Positions 1-14,272 of a stretch of DNA of 64,000 bases are shown piece by piece. A model generated the notes under the pieces. That model ran no database searches and had not been told where the DNA came from. It saw only the letters and a program-made list of their open reading frames with translations. The DNA lies in contig NW_019775669.1 of NCBI RefSeq assembly GCF_001039355.2, positions 446,802 through 510,801 on the forward strand. The letters are read 5' to 3'. Numbering within the stretch: the first letter of the stretch is position 1; each line of letters begins with the position of its first letter. Made by a program: the position numbers and the translations under genes. The stretch comes from Lingula anatina. Its lineage: Eukaryota > Brachiopoda > Lingulata > Lingulida > Lingulidae.

Positions 1-2184
1 CGACAAATACGAATAGAAAGAAATCGCCCTTTCAACTAAGCACAGCGTTATCTTTGGTTCAACTTAAGCTCGATTGTCACCTTGATTGGTTAGCCAACCC
101 TAAAAAACGTCAGAAAACCACTTAAGAACACCAAACTACAGATTTCATAACACGATGTTATCTTTTTTTGCTTCTTAGCCAGATTGTTTAACCACTCATG
201 CGACAGTCGAGCGTGGCTCAACTGTGTTCACAAGCTTCTCCCAACGCAATCGGGAGTCGTCTCACCTACAGCATCAACATTTACCCTTTGTACACTCACG
301 CGATCAATCACTCTAAGTAAAGGTAATCAATCAATTTGACAACCAAAAAACATAATTTTACTTGCCATTTCACTTGTGTCCCTTTTACTTGCCAAGTTAA
401 AAAAGAGCTTTTACTCAATGATGCCTTTTTTTATTGAGAAAGAATTGGCAACATTTTAAGCATCTCCATCTTCGTAAATCTATACCGGAAAATGATCCAC
501 TCTAGAAGTTGACCTTAATTTAAAGGCATACCAAAGGGTATTATTTCATATTTCACGAAAATGATATTTGAACAGGGATTCTCTGCCTTTTTTTCAACGC
601 TAAATGTAACCCTTGGTCGTTTTCGCCAACTCTTATTAGAATGATTATGCGATTTCGCGCGCAGCAGTAATGGGTCATACATTACTACGTCATTTGGTGG
701 ACTTTTACATACGAAAATTTAAAGGAGAGGCAGTCTTAATTTTTTTCTTTTTTTTTTTTTGGGGGGGGGGGTGATTTGGTTCATCCCTTGGTGTGTCGAC
801 TTTATTTGCATCGGACAAAGAAACTTCTTGCCATGGCTTTGTGTGTCATAGGAAATCTAAGCTCGCTTCAATCGACGTAGGGCAAATCCAGCGCTCAATG
901 TTATAAAATGAATTTACCGCAAAGTTTCTTTTTTCTCATAGGCCTATACAAAATTAGAAAAAGAAATGTGCAAAGATCTGACGACTCCCTTTATTTTCAA
1001 TTTTGCCAAATACATAGCAGAAGGTGCATGTGGTCGGCAAAGGAGGTGGTAAAAGCTGTAGTGATTACCTTTATTTTTTTTTCATTCGCCTGTATTATTA
1101 TCAAACCACACCCTGGTGTATATTGCATTTTTCATAAAACTTCCCATCGGTAGCTTGCTTTCACTTTTTACCCAATAATCCTATGGTTTTGGTGATTTCC
1201 CACGCTGTAAGCTAGGAATGAATGAAATGGGGGCGAGGTGGTTTACAATGGTTGATACCATTGCGGCCACTGGGTGACGGTCTCCAAAGGTATGAAGAAT
1301 AAGTAGTGTACGGTCTGTTAACCTGCTAACACAGACAAGGGCCTGCGCTTTTCTCCTGTGTAATAATAGGCTCAAACAGCGCCGTGTTGTTGGGCCTAAA
1401 GAAGTCTCATTGTTATGCTAAGTAGGCTCAGGTAGAAGGAGTTGTCGCGCATGTTTATCCATTGACTCAAGAGGCGGCGGAAAAGAGGTGGAGACCGATC
1501 CACCACACCTAGCAGCTTCCCTCTGGATGTCATAGTTCTCTACATTGTCAACATCTGTTCATATTTCGGACGAGGAAGTGAGTCAAAAACTTCTACATGT
1601 ATTGTGGTGATTGTTGTATAGGAAAGGTGAGGAAAACGTGTCTTTGGCTGACAGAAAAAAACGTTAGAACGGTAACGGCTGATCTTAAATAGCGGTAGCC
1701 GGCCAGGTAGCACTGATAAAGGTCACCATGATCGAGTGATTGGTAATTTCATCGGGTTCATTTGAAATCCTTCCCTTTTTTTGACACATTGATGTACAGG
1801 TAGGAGCTTTACAACTGGTACTACAACGGCAACTTTAGTAGAATTTAGTGAATGTGAGAAAAGTGTCGAAAAGTGGACTAACTTTAGTAATAGACCTACA
1901 ACTAGTTTCACAATGAATTGTTTAGTTTACTTGACGTCAGTGAGAGTATATATTTGTCTGACGAAAAAAAGCTGTATTTATCTGGTACATACTAAGTTTC
2001 TAAACACTTAGTACTAGCAGTGTCGTGTTTTCCCTTGCGGTATACCTATGTTACAGACCGCATGGGACATAACGGAGTACTTATACTACGATCTACTAAT
2101 CGGCAAATGTTTTCCAGCACACTTGCGTACTAGTAGGTATCATATAAATGTTAGTTTGTAAATTGAATTTTTTTTCATTTCCAG
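1..2184. other. Upstream flank, no gene recognised
   Basis: I see no convincing coding exon here. The open frames are short and lack protein-like composition. A T-rich run passing directly into a G run lies near 741-771. The region could hold the promoter and first exon of the plus-strand gene that follows, but I cannot place a start site. Confidence 0.5.
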
Positions 2185-2250
2185 AAGGCCATCTTCCAAC
2201 CCCCACAGCTCATTGCTTAAAGGTTTAAGTCAGCGATGCACACTTCATAG
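2185..2250 (+). other. Probable non-coding 5'UTR exon of the large disordered-protein gene
   Basis: A 66-base segment is bounded by a strong acceptor (T-rich tract ending in TTTCCAG at 2184) and a perfect donor (GTAAGT at 2251). It contains stops in the frames I checked, so it would be untranslated. The next good acceptor in a gene context is at 9368, just 19 bases before the ATG at 9388, so the two would be joined across an intron of about 7.1 kb. This is inferred from splice signals only. Confidence 0.45.
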
Positions 2251-3146
2251 GTAAGTCATATTCGTTACACAGGCGATAAAATAAAAATGCAGTTACACTT
2301 AATTATTATTTATTGATTTCATAATAGGGAAAAACATAAGTTATTAAAGAATATTTTAGGAAGGTAAAAATAAGAGGTGGAATCTCCTGTAATAGACAGA
2401 TTTATGCCTATTTGCTATGGAAGCATACGTCAGAGTTTTTCCAATATGGGTGGTTGGAATGAATTTATCTTTAAGGCTACGTAAAACATAGTGCTACAAG
2501 GTTCAAACTAACAACATAAAATCATTGAATTTTTTCCCTTAAGCAATGGTTTGAAAAAAATTGAATCATTCTTAATAATCACAAGTATGCCATCTGGTTT
2601 CTTAGTGATTTATTTGGGTGTTTGCCAACAGTTGCTGTAGCCTTATTATATTAAACCCCCGCCAATGGCCGATGTTTCCAGTTGGTTACCTGTAATTATT
2701 CGGATTAACTAGACTCATAATTAGCCAATGACTCTGACTGAACTCCAGAACACAAAAGCTGCAGTAAATACTCATTGGCAGGTTCTGCTATGTATAGAAA
2801 AGAATAATACAGGGGCAATTTCTTTTATAAGACATTTCTATCAGCTTAAAGCAAATATGCTAAAAGAAATTGTTGCCCCGAGTTCAGGACAACTTCCTTG
2901 TCTTTTTACATGGAAATCCACAATTACTTGCACAGTAAACTTTATTCAATACAATTCTTTACAAATCACTCAGAGAGAAAGTTTGGCTAGCTTGTTTTGT
3001 TGATATTTCTCAGATTGAACAGAGTATGGTGTAAGAAATGTGCCAATTAAGAGATTCCAAAGCCATTTTCTCTTCCATTTCACCTTCTACTAATCTGAAC
3101 AAATACCATTGAGAAATAAGCAATGTAACAAATGTAAAACAATTTT

Positions 3147-3237
3147 AAAGCCTGGATTGTTAAGAAATATATTAGTTAAAGACCTAATTGTCAAGTAATA
3201 TATAATTTAAAGACTAGATTGTCAAGCAATATATTTC
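3147..3237. repeat. Degenerate tandem repeat, three units of about 30 bp
   Basis: Three consecutive units share the pattern TAAAG-A/C-CT-GATTGT-AAG-AATATAT. The second and third are closest, both reading ATTGTCAAG followed by AATATAT. This is old, diverged tandem duplication in intronic DNA with no apparent coding content. Confidence 0.6.
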
Positions 3238-3697
3238 AAACATTTTATTTTACTGTGTGACAGTTACTTCACAACCAAACAGAGATTTATACATCTTTCT
3301 TAGTAACTTTTATGCACTAAGCTTTTCATGTAGTGGTCACTTGTCTACCTCCTAACCATTTAGAATCTAATAAGTAACAGATGGCACGCTGTCTAGTGTA
3401 GAATTCAATCAATGACCGTGTTGGAAAGTCAACTGCACTTGTTACTCCTCAGTAGTTTGTTAGTGCTCAAGCGATCAATTTGACCACAAAAGGCCAAGCA
3501 GATGATGTTTGGGTAGACCACTGTTGCATGCAATGATACACCCAGAGATGTTATATAATGCACATTCATGTCTTTGGTAATACTTTTCTGGTCCAATATT
3601 TGGATTTGGCATATCACATGTGATTTGGCGTTCTGGCTATAAGCTTGGAAGACATTTAGTCAAAGCTTTACTTCATACCTGAGGCACTGAGGTGTGG

Positions 3698-3699
<2 letters not shown>

Positions 3700-3729
<30 letters not shown>
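3700..3729. repeat. Poly-T run, 30 bases
   Basis: Uninterrupted T homopolymer, read directly. It could be the tail of a reverse-strand retroposed element, but no body can be recognised next to it. Confidence 0.8.
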
Positions 3730-3730
<1 letters not shown>

Positions 3731-6700
3731 ACAGGCCAAATATAATGAGACTGTTGGTACTTTGTCAAAGGCACAGGATTTCTTTCTTTTTTATTTCCAA
3801 AAAGCAAAAATTACCTTGATGGAAAGGATATTCTTTTAAGCTGTAATGAAATAACAGGTTGAAAGTATTTTTTAATTTAATGGCATTAAGCAGAGAAACC
3901 TGCAACAAAAAGTGATTCTTGATTTTTGAAGGAAAATGCAGGAACTACTATCATTACAGAAGGGAGAAGATGTCCACTTAAAGTTTCTTAATTTATTTTT
4001 TATCAAAATAAATGACTTAATGAACAAAAAAATTGCTAGTCCAATTTGTGAATACGTACATATACTATAAAGTATCATGTTCGACTTTAAGCTAAACGAT
4101 TTCTCAATTAACCATGGATCTGCGTTTTTTTTTTATGTGCTTGCAAGAACAACGCCCAAAAGAAATGTTGGCACTGGGTAGGAGACTATTTTATGACTTG
4201 GCAAAGAACTTAAACTAATAAAACTTTATAAATAGAGGTAAAGTGTATACTTGTATATCAGTTTTCATTGGTCGTGGTGGAGTCCACCCACTATGGTGTC
4301 TATTTTATTGTTACTTGCCAATTCAAGAATTGACATACCCATGTAACAATCCAAAAATAATTGTAACTTAGTTTTCATATGAGACAGTGTACAGTTTCTC
4401 ATAGTGAACATGAAAAGTAGGAAACTTTTTAAAAAGAACTGTAAATGCATTAAATCTTATCTTACTTATTTAAAGCATTTAGGTGACAGTGCAGGTATTA
4501 GGAGTTTTGACAAAAGAGGACGTCACCTGATATTTATTGTGTCAAGCAAGATCAGTTTACAAGCTTAAAGGTGTTTAAGTTGTTAAGGGTTATACCATGA
4601 AGTTAGCATCACGCAAACCCAGTCAAGGTGTATAATTTAAGGATAAATTATTGTCCCATCTTTACCCATTTTTATATATAAAAATGTCGACTTATAAAAA
4701 ACCACATATATATGGTACAGGGGAGTTTGAAAGGTAAACAAACCCACTGCAAGTTATTGTAATTCAGCAAGCAAACATTTGAAATACAAAATTTAAATTT
4801 AACTTGAAAAGAATTCAAAGCAAACAGTCAAATTTCTTTTGTTTGGCAAACAAAAGCTTTGAAAAGCTCTCAATAAAAGAATGGTTGGTATGAAACAAAG
4901 TGAAACGGATATATGTTTTAGCGCCAAAACTAATTCATAGGGTGTACATAAACAAATCACTTGGATTGTCAAATAGTATGCACTTAAACAGTTATAAAAG
5001 ATATTACTGAATAAAAACAGTACTTTTATTTGAAGTATACACAGCTATCCGTACCACACCCATATTTATAGGTGGAAATATACTAAGTGAGTAATAAGTA
5101 CCGTGTATCTACAAATAACAGGTATGTCACCAATGCCCGCAGCCCTGGGTGTGAGAAGATGCTGTGGTTCCCTCCCCCTGCCATTGTTATCAGCACACCT
5201 TGACTCAGTGCCTGGCTTTTGGGGGGTCGAAACAGATTTCTCTTCTGAAGGGAGGTTGATACATCATAGGACTACATATCAAGAATATGTGTATGAATAA
5301 TATACTCGCAGACTCAGGATTTTGCTTGGGGGGGGGGGGTGCAAAAAGGTGAAAATGAGTAAAGCTAAGCTAATATTAGACTTTCAGACAAGAACCATTT
5401 TAACTGTATTATTTGTACGTAGGGCATAGAAATGAAGAAATTGTTATGCTTGTTATACTTCTTTTTTCTTTTTTTTTAGGGGTGGGTGGGCAAGAGAGAA
5501 GAGGCTTGGGGCTGTTGTCCTCTGTTCACATGACCCCTCCCAATCTGCGATTGCAATACTATAAAACACCGACTGTTACGTTGTTTGTTCATGTAAATCT
5601 TGTAATGACAAAAATACTATTTTTAATTTTGGATATATATATTTGGGTAATAATAGTTTTCTATAAAATTTCTATAATAATTATCTATAAAAGGCACTAA
5701 AAAAGTACACCTGAGATGTAATTACTGATTGTTTTCATGATTGCTTTTTAACTTGTTGTGCAATTAGAAAAAAAAAGCTCCCAAATTCTTGCAACTTGAG
5801 AAGTGCTTCATCATTCAATCCTCTCTCCAATTTCAACTCCTGGTTCAACCAACCATTCACTATAATGATGATAAGACAGGACATGGCAACTCACTTCATA
5901 TCCCCCTGCCTTTGTATCTCATAATCCAATGCTGACCAAACCTATTGAAAAAGTCCATAAACTGTCGAAAGTCCAATAACAGAAGAAAAATGGTGATTAC
6001 GGGATAGTTAAGATGGTATCAGGCATGGGGAGGTGTGGTGGTGAAAGGGACAGAGATATAACATGAAGATAAACTGTAATGATATGGACACCTGGTATCA
6101 TGCTTGCGCTATATGGGTGGTGACAACGTAAAAACCCCTCTATAAAAATATAGTTCCTTGCAAGCTCGAAATTATGTTTCAGTAATTGCCGTTTTCCTAC
6201 AAGATGTTTATTGTGCCTCTTAAATATTTAGTTTTCTTCAAAGACCAGCCACTCTAGAGTACGTTACTGTCAAATACTTGGGAATATTTTTATTACTTGT
6301 ATTAGGGCCCTGGAGGAACACACTATAAATCTTGATGTCCTGGGATATGTGGTCTCCATACACCACATTTAAATGATACTATCTTTATCTGGTGTCCATT
6401 AATTTGAATTAACCCTGTAAAAGACAATTATGGGGTGTTTGATTTTTTATATTAGATAGGTGCATTAAAACTTAAATCATTCAAACTTGGCTAAGCATTT
6501 AGAGGGTACTATGGAGGTGATAAAGCATTTTTTGTGAAATGACGATAAAGGAGGAACGGGAGAGATAATCAGAAGCCTGTGGTAAGCTACATGTATGCTC
6601 ATGGCCAAAAGAATCATGAAAATTTGGTCCATGAAATGTTTTATCCTAAATGGACAGGTGTTATTAATATTTACTTTTAATTCATGTTGTAAAAAGAAAA

Positions 6701-9387
6701 TTAGTTGATCAGCTGGAAGAGCCCATTATTTTTTTTCTTTCATGGATAATTTTTTTTTTGTCTTTTGTGAATGAGGGTTAAATATTAATAGTATGCTTAA
6801 CATGAAGTTTCAGTATTATTTGGTAAGCAGTATTTCTTAAAATCAAGATGAATCATTTTTAAATGAGAGCTCTTTTCACAATTGAAGTGAACAAACATTT
6901 TTTGCCAATTCTGATTTGTATGCCATTATCTGAAAAAAGTCTCTACTTCTGTGCAATATATATCACCTTACGGGATATAATTTAAATCAGCTTTTTTTGT
7001 CAAACACCATTGCAAGGTATAATAGAAAGAGTTGTACATAAGAAAAACAACCCTAGATATGCTTTAGATGAATTTTATAGCTTGAATATAAACTGTACTT
7101 TGAAATCAGGGCACCTGGCTGAAACCAATAGGCAACTTATAAAGCATTCCCTGACTCAAAACACGCCCTGTTGATCAGTATTGAAGAATGTTTTCTCAAT
7201 AATTAAAGATATATTTCTTAAAACTTATCTTAAGTTCCAACAGAAATGAAACTACAATGCAGCATTTTTACTTCAGCTGTCATGAAAGGTCTTAGGAATA
7301 AAAGTTCAGTTTCAGGAAATTTGAGACCCTTTTTGAGGACTGACAAATTAATGTAAAAAAATCTGTTAAACATGAACTTGCTGGAGTCTAATCCAAACGT
7401 CTTTCGGTTTATGTTTTTTACATTTTTTATGAAAATGTGATCTGACATCTTCAACATATTACTTCAATAAATAGGATGAATAATATCTCAGTCTCCAATA
7501 GGAGGTTACCGGTGGTGTGGGAGGAAGAGGTTGTTGTCAAAACCTACATGATTGTACTTGAAATCAAATAGAACAAGCATGTGTACCCGGAGAGAAGCAC
7601 ATATCATCTTTACTTTTCTTCTAATTCCAAACATTTATAATTGGATATGGGAGCATTTATAACAATTATATGTCATTAATCAGCTCTAAATATACTTCTG
7701 ATGACTGGTAACATGCTGAAAAGGTGATCATGTAGCCCTTATCCTGAACAGAGAACATTGCATGCATGTAGATATGTTTGTTCAGCATTGGAATTTTATC
7801 AGTGTAATAGAGCACCAAAATAAAGATGAGCAGATTGTTGGTGAATCAGGAGAAAAACATACACCCCGGTAAAATTGGAAGTATATATGATGTAGCCTAT
7901 AACTGAGTGCAAAAAGCAAAGTAACCATTGGTTCTTAATGCATTTGCCATAAGAATTGAGCTACACCATGTTCAGAGGTTAATCACCTCTATTCATCGAT
8001 TCTGCCAATTGGGTGGGAGAATCATCCAATCATCAAAATTTAGTTTAACTCAGTGTCAACTTGAACAAAAACATGGTACATTCTTCTATTGTTATGGGAA
8101 AAATGTACTAAATCTTCTTTAAATGATAATTGGCACTGTCTTATCATGTTTTTGATCTTGGTTTTGATAAAGAATATGAATGAGAGAAATACAAATTCTT
8201 GTGTGGAGTTTTAAAAATAAAATATTCATTGAAATATATCTCATAATATTAAAATGAAAAAAGCACATATTAACAAGACTGCTAATGAAAAGACATGGTT
8301 GACATAACCAAATGAGATGTCATAATTGCAAGAAGTAAGGAAAATCCGAAATAATTTTCGGGCCTTACGTACAAAGGCATGCAAATACCTGTGGGAAGAA
8401 TTAAGGGCCCCAAATCATATTATAGCCAATTTGCAGGGTGAGTAATACCCTGCCTTAGAAAAAGGTCAAAACACAAAAGAAGGCATACCATAGGGTGCTA
8501 TTTCTGACTCACTTTGCAGACAGCAGTTTTTGAAATGCTGCACATATCTTTACATTATTGACCAGAGCTTATTTATAAATAGGAAATCTACAAGGTGAAC
8601 ATTTTTAAACAGTTCATTGTATTTTTCTGTGTACACGAAGAGGCAGATACCAAAGTCTCCGATGTTCCACTTTCCATGAAATGTTTGAGACAATTAACAA
8701 AGCCTGATGTTAGAAAAACAAAATTAAATCATTGCGAAGTCAATATGCACTGGTTTAGGGAGATGATAAAAATGTGACTAGGTCATTTTACACAAGCTTA
8801 CAATGTCCAGACTGAGCAAGTCCTTCTTTTCTGTAAAATAAGCGATTGTTATCATTATAAATATATAATAAACACCTGCTGTCTGGAAATTACAGTCTGT
8901 AAAGACATAAATTATTACTTCATGTGGAAATGTTTGTCAGGTCATTTCTTTCTTTATGATATAGCTAGTGTAGTAAGATAAATATTTCCCCTTTGGTGCA
9001 AGACCACAGGATGTCCTGTCATATAGAATTCACAGAGAGAAGGGAAACAAAGGCATGGGACTAGTCAAACTTGAAAAGCAGAAAACAGTTATCTATTTCA
9101 AATTTTAGTATTATTTTGAGAAGTTGCCTATATTTAGGGAATTTGTACCAGTATTTACATATTTTTTCTGATATTTTAATGTAGATAGAATTTTCTGTTC
9201 AAGATATACACATTCGTGTTTACTTAGTACAAAACAAGTTTACAACTTGAATTTTAAAAAATATTCATATGATAATTCCAATAGATATTTCAAGTATGAA
9301 GAAAAATGCAGCAAAAATAACATTACATAATGAAATAAACATTTCTATTATTTCATTATTATTTTCAGCTATAAAGACTGAAACAAG

Positions 9388-12300
9388 ATGGGAAATACGT
9401 CTTCTACAACAACTTACCTTGGTAAAGACCCACCACGCCTGGCGCCACCTAGACCATTGAGGCCACCCAGGGTTCAACACAGACACAGAGTAGAGCGGCA
9501 ACCTAGCTATGCAAGACCTGAGAACAGGGTCCTGCCTTTTGGTCTTCCAGCAGAGATGCCTCCACTGAGACACGTTTATAGGCACCATTCTGTGCCTGAT
9601 CTACTGGAGACCATTGAGGATACTGAAGAGTATGAACTGGACAAGGAAAACTATTATAGGAATATAAACTTGCAAAGGAGTAACTCATCAAGTGCAATTT
9701 TGTCTGGCAGTCGTCCTGTCATCAGACATCAGCGCCAGGACTCGGCACCTTCTGTTCACTTTGATATGAATGCTAAGATACCAAAGAGATACAGAAAGAA
9801 ATACCAGGCCCCGTTGCCACCATGTAACACCCCAAACAGTTTGTCTCGGCAGTCAAGCATGTCACGACAGAAGCGACAAGCACCAGCACCACCATCAAGT
9901 GGTGCATCATCTCCTAGGGGAGAAGTGAAAGCAGCACCACCACCTCCACCTCCACCCCCACCAGCAGTTGCAGCCTCTGCAAAGCAGGAAAAGCCTGCTG
10001 TCCATGGTCCCCCACCAGCAAGGAGCCTCAGCGCACCTGCTTCTACCAAAATGAATGGATCAAATAATTCAAACAGATCAGCTTTGCTAGATGACATTAA
10101 AAAGGCAGCAGATCAAAGAAATGGCCGACCCCCAGTTATCAGACCTCCCATTGACAAACCAAAGACTCCACTGGAAATCTTTCAGGAAGAGCTTTCAAAT
10201 GCCTTTTCTAGCAGAGAAGATCGGCGTGAGAAAGGGGAACTGAATGTTAAGGTTCCAGACAGGACATCAATTATCAATGGGAGAAAGGTTACCACAAACA
10301 TCAATAGTGCTCCTGAAAAAACTGAGAAATCTAGAGAAGTTATTACCCATGAGCCACAAATTATAGACCAATCAGACTGGACACCAGAACAAGACTTGGA
10401 TGGTGAATTAGACGATTCTTTGAGAACACATGTCAAACATGGAAGTGTTGATCACAGTGTGTTCAAGTCCAGTGGTGCACCATCATCCACACCATCAAAG
10501 ATAAATAAGAAAAATGACAATAAAATGGAGAAATTTGGCAGCCTAAAGCGCTTTAAAAAATCTATGCAAAACGTTGTAGGGTCGATAGGTCGAGCAGCCG
10601 GCAAACTCCAGGGTAGAAAGTCTGTGCAATCAATTTTCAGTTCTCAAGAGGGTTACTCTGTCAGCACCTTTGAAGAAAATGCTGACTCTTATAAGGTAAC
10701 AGATGATGAGGGTCGGGTGTGGAAGTTGACCCAAATAGACTTGGATTCAGAGACCTCAGAAAAATCTATGCAACCTAAGGAGAGCACAACTCACTATTCA
10801 AGCAATGGGGAGTTTATACTGACAAATGGCCAGCTTCCAAAACAGGACCAACTAGGAGCTTCCCTCAGACAACAAGAACTAGACAGATTACAGAAAATTG
10901 AGAGAGAACTTGAAGAGCTTAAAGCTCGTGAACAGAACAAGCATGCAGGGTTTTCTGAATATGATGATTCTCATCGTTATCCACATGGAAATGCAGTTAA
11001 TATCAAACCTTCCAGGCAGATGATCCCTGAAAAGCATATCCCCCCACCAACAGAAACATACATTACCAGCCTGCCTAAAAGCAATCAGATGAACAAATGG
11101 ATGCGGCGACACACTACACATTTTGATGACTATGACAGTGAAGGTGAGGACATGGAAGAACCATACTATGGAAACAGACCAACCTACAAGTCACCTGAAA
11201 GAACTGGTAGAGTGAGATCCAGGCAAAGGCGTGGAGTCACTGCCTACGAGGAGGCCCAGATGCACTTAAAGCGACCTCAGCATTTCCGTGAGCATCGCCA
11301 TCATAGTAATCCTCTATTTCAAGACACTAGTGATGAAGAGGGCATGCACACCATGCCAGTTGTCAATAAAAATAGAGGCCACCAGGTTCCAAAGCTCATT
11401 TCTCATGGTTCGTTTAATGCCAGCACATCTTCTAATGACACAACTCCTCCTCTGGGTGAGCGTACACGTATGGCAACAGGGGCAATTTCTGATTATGGAG
11501 AACCAGATGGGCAGTCCTCTAATGGTAACAACACACCCACGTCAATGGACAGAAAAGTCATGCTTGATACCCACCAGTGTCTTGATAGCCCAAGAGAAAA
11601 GGATGTCACTGCAATAGATTTGAAAAATCCCAATGTTCAAGTAATCCAGGTCCCAGTTGAAGTTCATGCAGTGTCCTCTGCCAGTACTCTTCCCAATGGA
11701 AATGCCATGGGCATGACAGGGATGCCAGTAATGAATGGGGTAATACCTGGCTTGCATACAGGGCTGATGTACAACCCTCATCTTGCACCAATGCACATCA
11801 CCAATGGTCACCACCAGGGGCTTCTCCAACCACAGATGGCCACCTTGAATAATGGTGTCCTCCCAACAACCATGTATCCAAATGGTGTACTGAACACCTC
11901 CATTGGTGCTGTTCCCCCTCCAGCACCATTTACTATCAACTCATTTAATCTGAATGGTGGAATACCTCCTCTGGTTCCTCATAATGGACTTCTGGCCAAT
12001 CAGATGCCTCCACACATGCAGTATGGCACCGGGATATCTCAGCCAGCAGGGTATATACCTAATAATGTGGTTAACAACACAAACCAAAATGCTGGGTTAG
12101 TTATTCCCGATGTTAGACCAGCAGTTCCTGGAAGTGGGGACACTGGACTGACTGTCACCAACTCCATTTCGAACAAGCCAGACAGTTCCAGTGTTATCAA
12201 ATCAAAAGCACCTGGAAAACCAGACAACGAACCCTCTACACCAATTACTAGTCCAAATGAGCAAGCATCATCTGAAGCTAATACCAATGGGGTTACTTCA

Positions 12301-14272
12301 GGAGTGGAAAAAGAAACCCCAACAAGTGTTACTGCAGGCAATCCACCAGAGAGTAAACCAGTCACGTTCAGTGAAAAGGCAGCTGCCCTCCTGAAGCAGG
12401 TGCCATCTAAAAGTAATATCCAGGATGGGGACTCCCCACTCCCTGCTGCAGACCCTACAAAACTGGCTGGTACTTCCACATCTTCCAGTCTACCTGCCAG
12501 TAAATCAAATGGTGTGGGGCCAAACTTTTCATTGATGGCCCCACAGAAGTTCAAGCCGGCCTCTCAGCAGTCTGTCTGCCAGCCCCTGACCGTTACAAAG
12601 TAAGTTTTCTTTTTTCATCTTAAAAAACTGAATAAGGAGATTTTAAGGCAATTATTCACAAATTAAGAATACCACAGTGTGATGTATGAAAGATTTTCTT
12701 ACCTCTAGGTAAATTAAGTTACATACAAAATCAAACTAGAGTTGTGATTTTTTAATTAAAAATGCACAGTTTATAAAAAAGGCATTATTTAAGGTGTAAA
12801 ATTTTTCAGTTCTGTTTGTATTAAGTTAGAAATTAATGAATGTCAAAGTGTTGAAGATGTCATTTTACCAGTACCTGGAAATTAACAACTTCTAAGGCAT
12901 ACACATAATTCCGAATGCCAAAATTATCAAATTTATTTTCCAAAAATGTATCTTTCATAGTGCAAATACTTCATATCTTGACCTAGGGTCACAAATCTCT
13001 TTCCACTAGTTGAAAATAATATATTAGTCTGCACCTATGGTGATATTTGAGTAAAGCTCTATAACATGGAACTGTTGACAGGCCTGTGAATAGGGATGCT
13101 GTAATAATCAAAGGGGTATTTCTATGCTACACACTAGGCTGGACAAGGCATTGTCAAACCTGTTGATACAGGAATTCCAGGTGAATAATTACAATAATTG
13201 GGGGACACAGCGTGCTTGTGAAGAAGTCAATGTCTACAAGTACATTTCCTAAAACTGAGATGTTACATGGGATATTCACTATTTATGGACTCTGTGGATG
13301 TAGATGTTGGGATTGATAAATGACGTGATGCTATGTGCGATATGGTATCTGAGAGATAGGGGACGGACGGTTGCCCAAAAGAGCTTGTATGCCTTAAGGT
13401 GGCCCAAACTTTGAGGCCAAAAGTATAGTTTCATCTAGCCATAATAAATCAGAAGTAGTCTAATTAAATGAAATCCCATTCTAGCGTTATAACTGGGAAG
13501 ACATGGGTTGTTTAATTTTAGTTACTAAATTTTAGTGGATTTATAGATTTAGCCCCAAAAAAGTGCAAGTCTTTAGTCTAAAAGATGAGAGCAATATTTG
13601 GTCTAAAAATCATTAAATCAGCCCCAAGACAACTAATTAGTCCTTCAGGAAGGCTTTTGACTAGTACATGTATCTTCTAGGCCCAGTATGACAATGCACC
13701 TATTAAATTGAAAGTTGAACTTTAAGACTGAGTTTTTGGTTACTTAAATCCAGGAAAATCTGCTAAGGTTTACTAAAATAAAGTTAATATTGTTTTATAA
13801 AATTAGCTATTTTTCATTTTTATAACAACAGGCAGATATTCTTACTAATAAGTTGACTTCTATTAAAAATCTTGGATCAAACTGGACAATAATTTTAAGC
13901 CTTTAAGATGAAACCAGGTTCTCACTCTGTAAATCCTGCAGCCAACAAAAATGCAAGCTACTGAACCGAATGTTGTAGCTGCACGCCTATAGCATTTTAA
14001 TTCCCCCCGCATGAGTACATAAATTTGAGGTTTGCACTTCACCAAAATATATGTATTCTATGTTACACTAACAAAAATTTACAAAAATATTTTCTGGAAT
14101 TCCTTTTATAATTATGCCAAGAAAGGTCATTGAATTCCCCCCCTTTTTATGTCAATTTTTACCATTAAAAAAAAAACTATGAAAGTAAAATTATGAATAA
14201 CTATTAAAAGATAAATCCACTTTTTTGTTTTCCCTTTACAGTTCTGAAGGAGAGATGATTACAAGATTCTGA
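9388..14272 (+). CDS. Large disordered, probably N-myristoylated protein of unknown function (about 1080 aa)
   Basis: The CDS is 9388-12599 joined to 14242-14272. The ATG has a good context (AACAAG before, G after) and follows an acceptor at 9368. The large exon stays open for 1070 codons; unspliced it would stop at once at TAA 12601. A GTAAGT donor at 12600 and the T-rich acceptor at 14241 instead add N-S-E-G-E-M-I-T-R-F and a stop. The N-terminus MGNTSS fits an N-myristoylation signal (Gly2, Ser6). Two KRAP-like segments (KKYQAPLPP, residues 137-145; KRQAPAPP, 162-169) and a nine-proline run (184-192) suggest actin/SH3/profilin-type contacts. A basic stretch with KRFKKSMQ lies near 381-412 and a short coiled coil (QELDRLQKIERELEELKARE) near 495-515. 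The second half is rich in G, N, P and M. The C-terminus T-R-F resembles a class I PDZ ligand. A membrane-attached scaffold is inferred; I do not recognise the family. Confidence 0.8.

Larger units (their letters stand above)
2251..9368. other. Long first intron (about 7.1 kb) of the plus-strand gene
   Basis: AT-rich sequence without a recognisable coding exon. It holds a 30-base T run (3700-3729), a degenerate three-copy tandem repeat (3147-3237), a G run near 5328-5339 followed by repeat-looking G-rich sequence to about 5540, and otherwise nothing I can name. Intron status depends on the upstream exon call being right. Confidence 0.4.

Noticed and set aside
12039-12554. Long antisense frame opposite the disordered-protein exon
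   Set aside because: It is a codon-bias shadow of the real plus-strand frame, with no splice context of its own.
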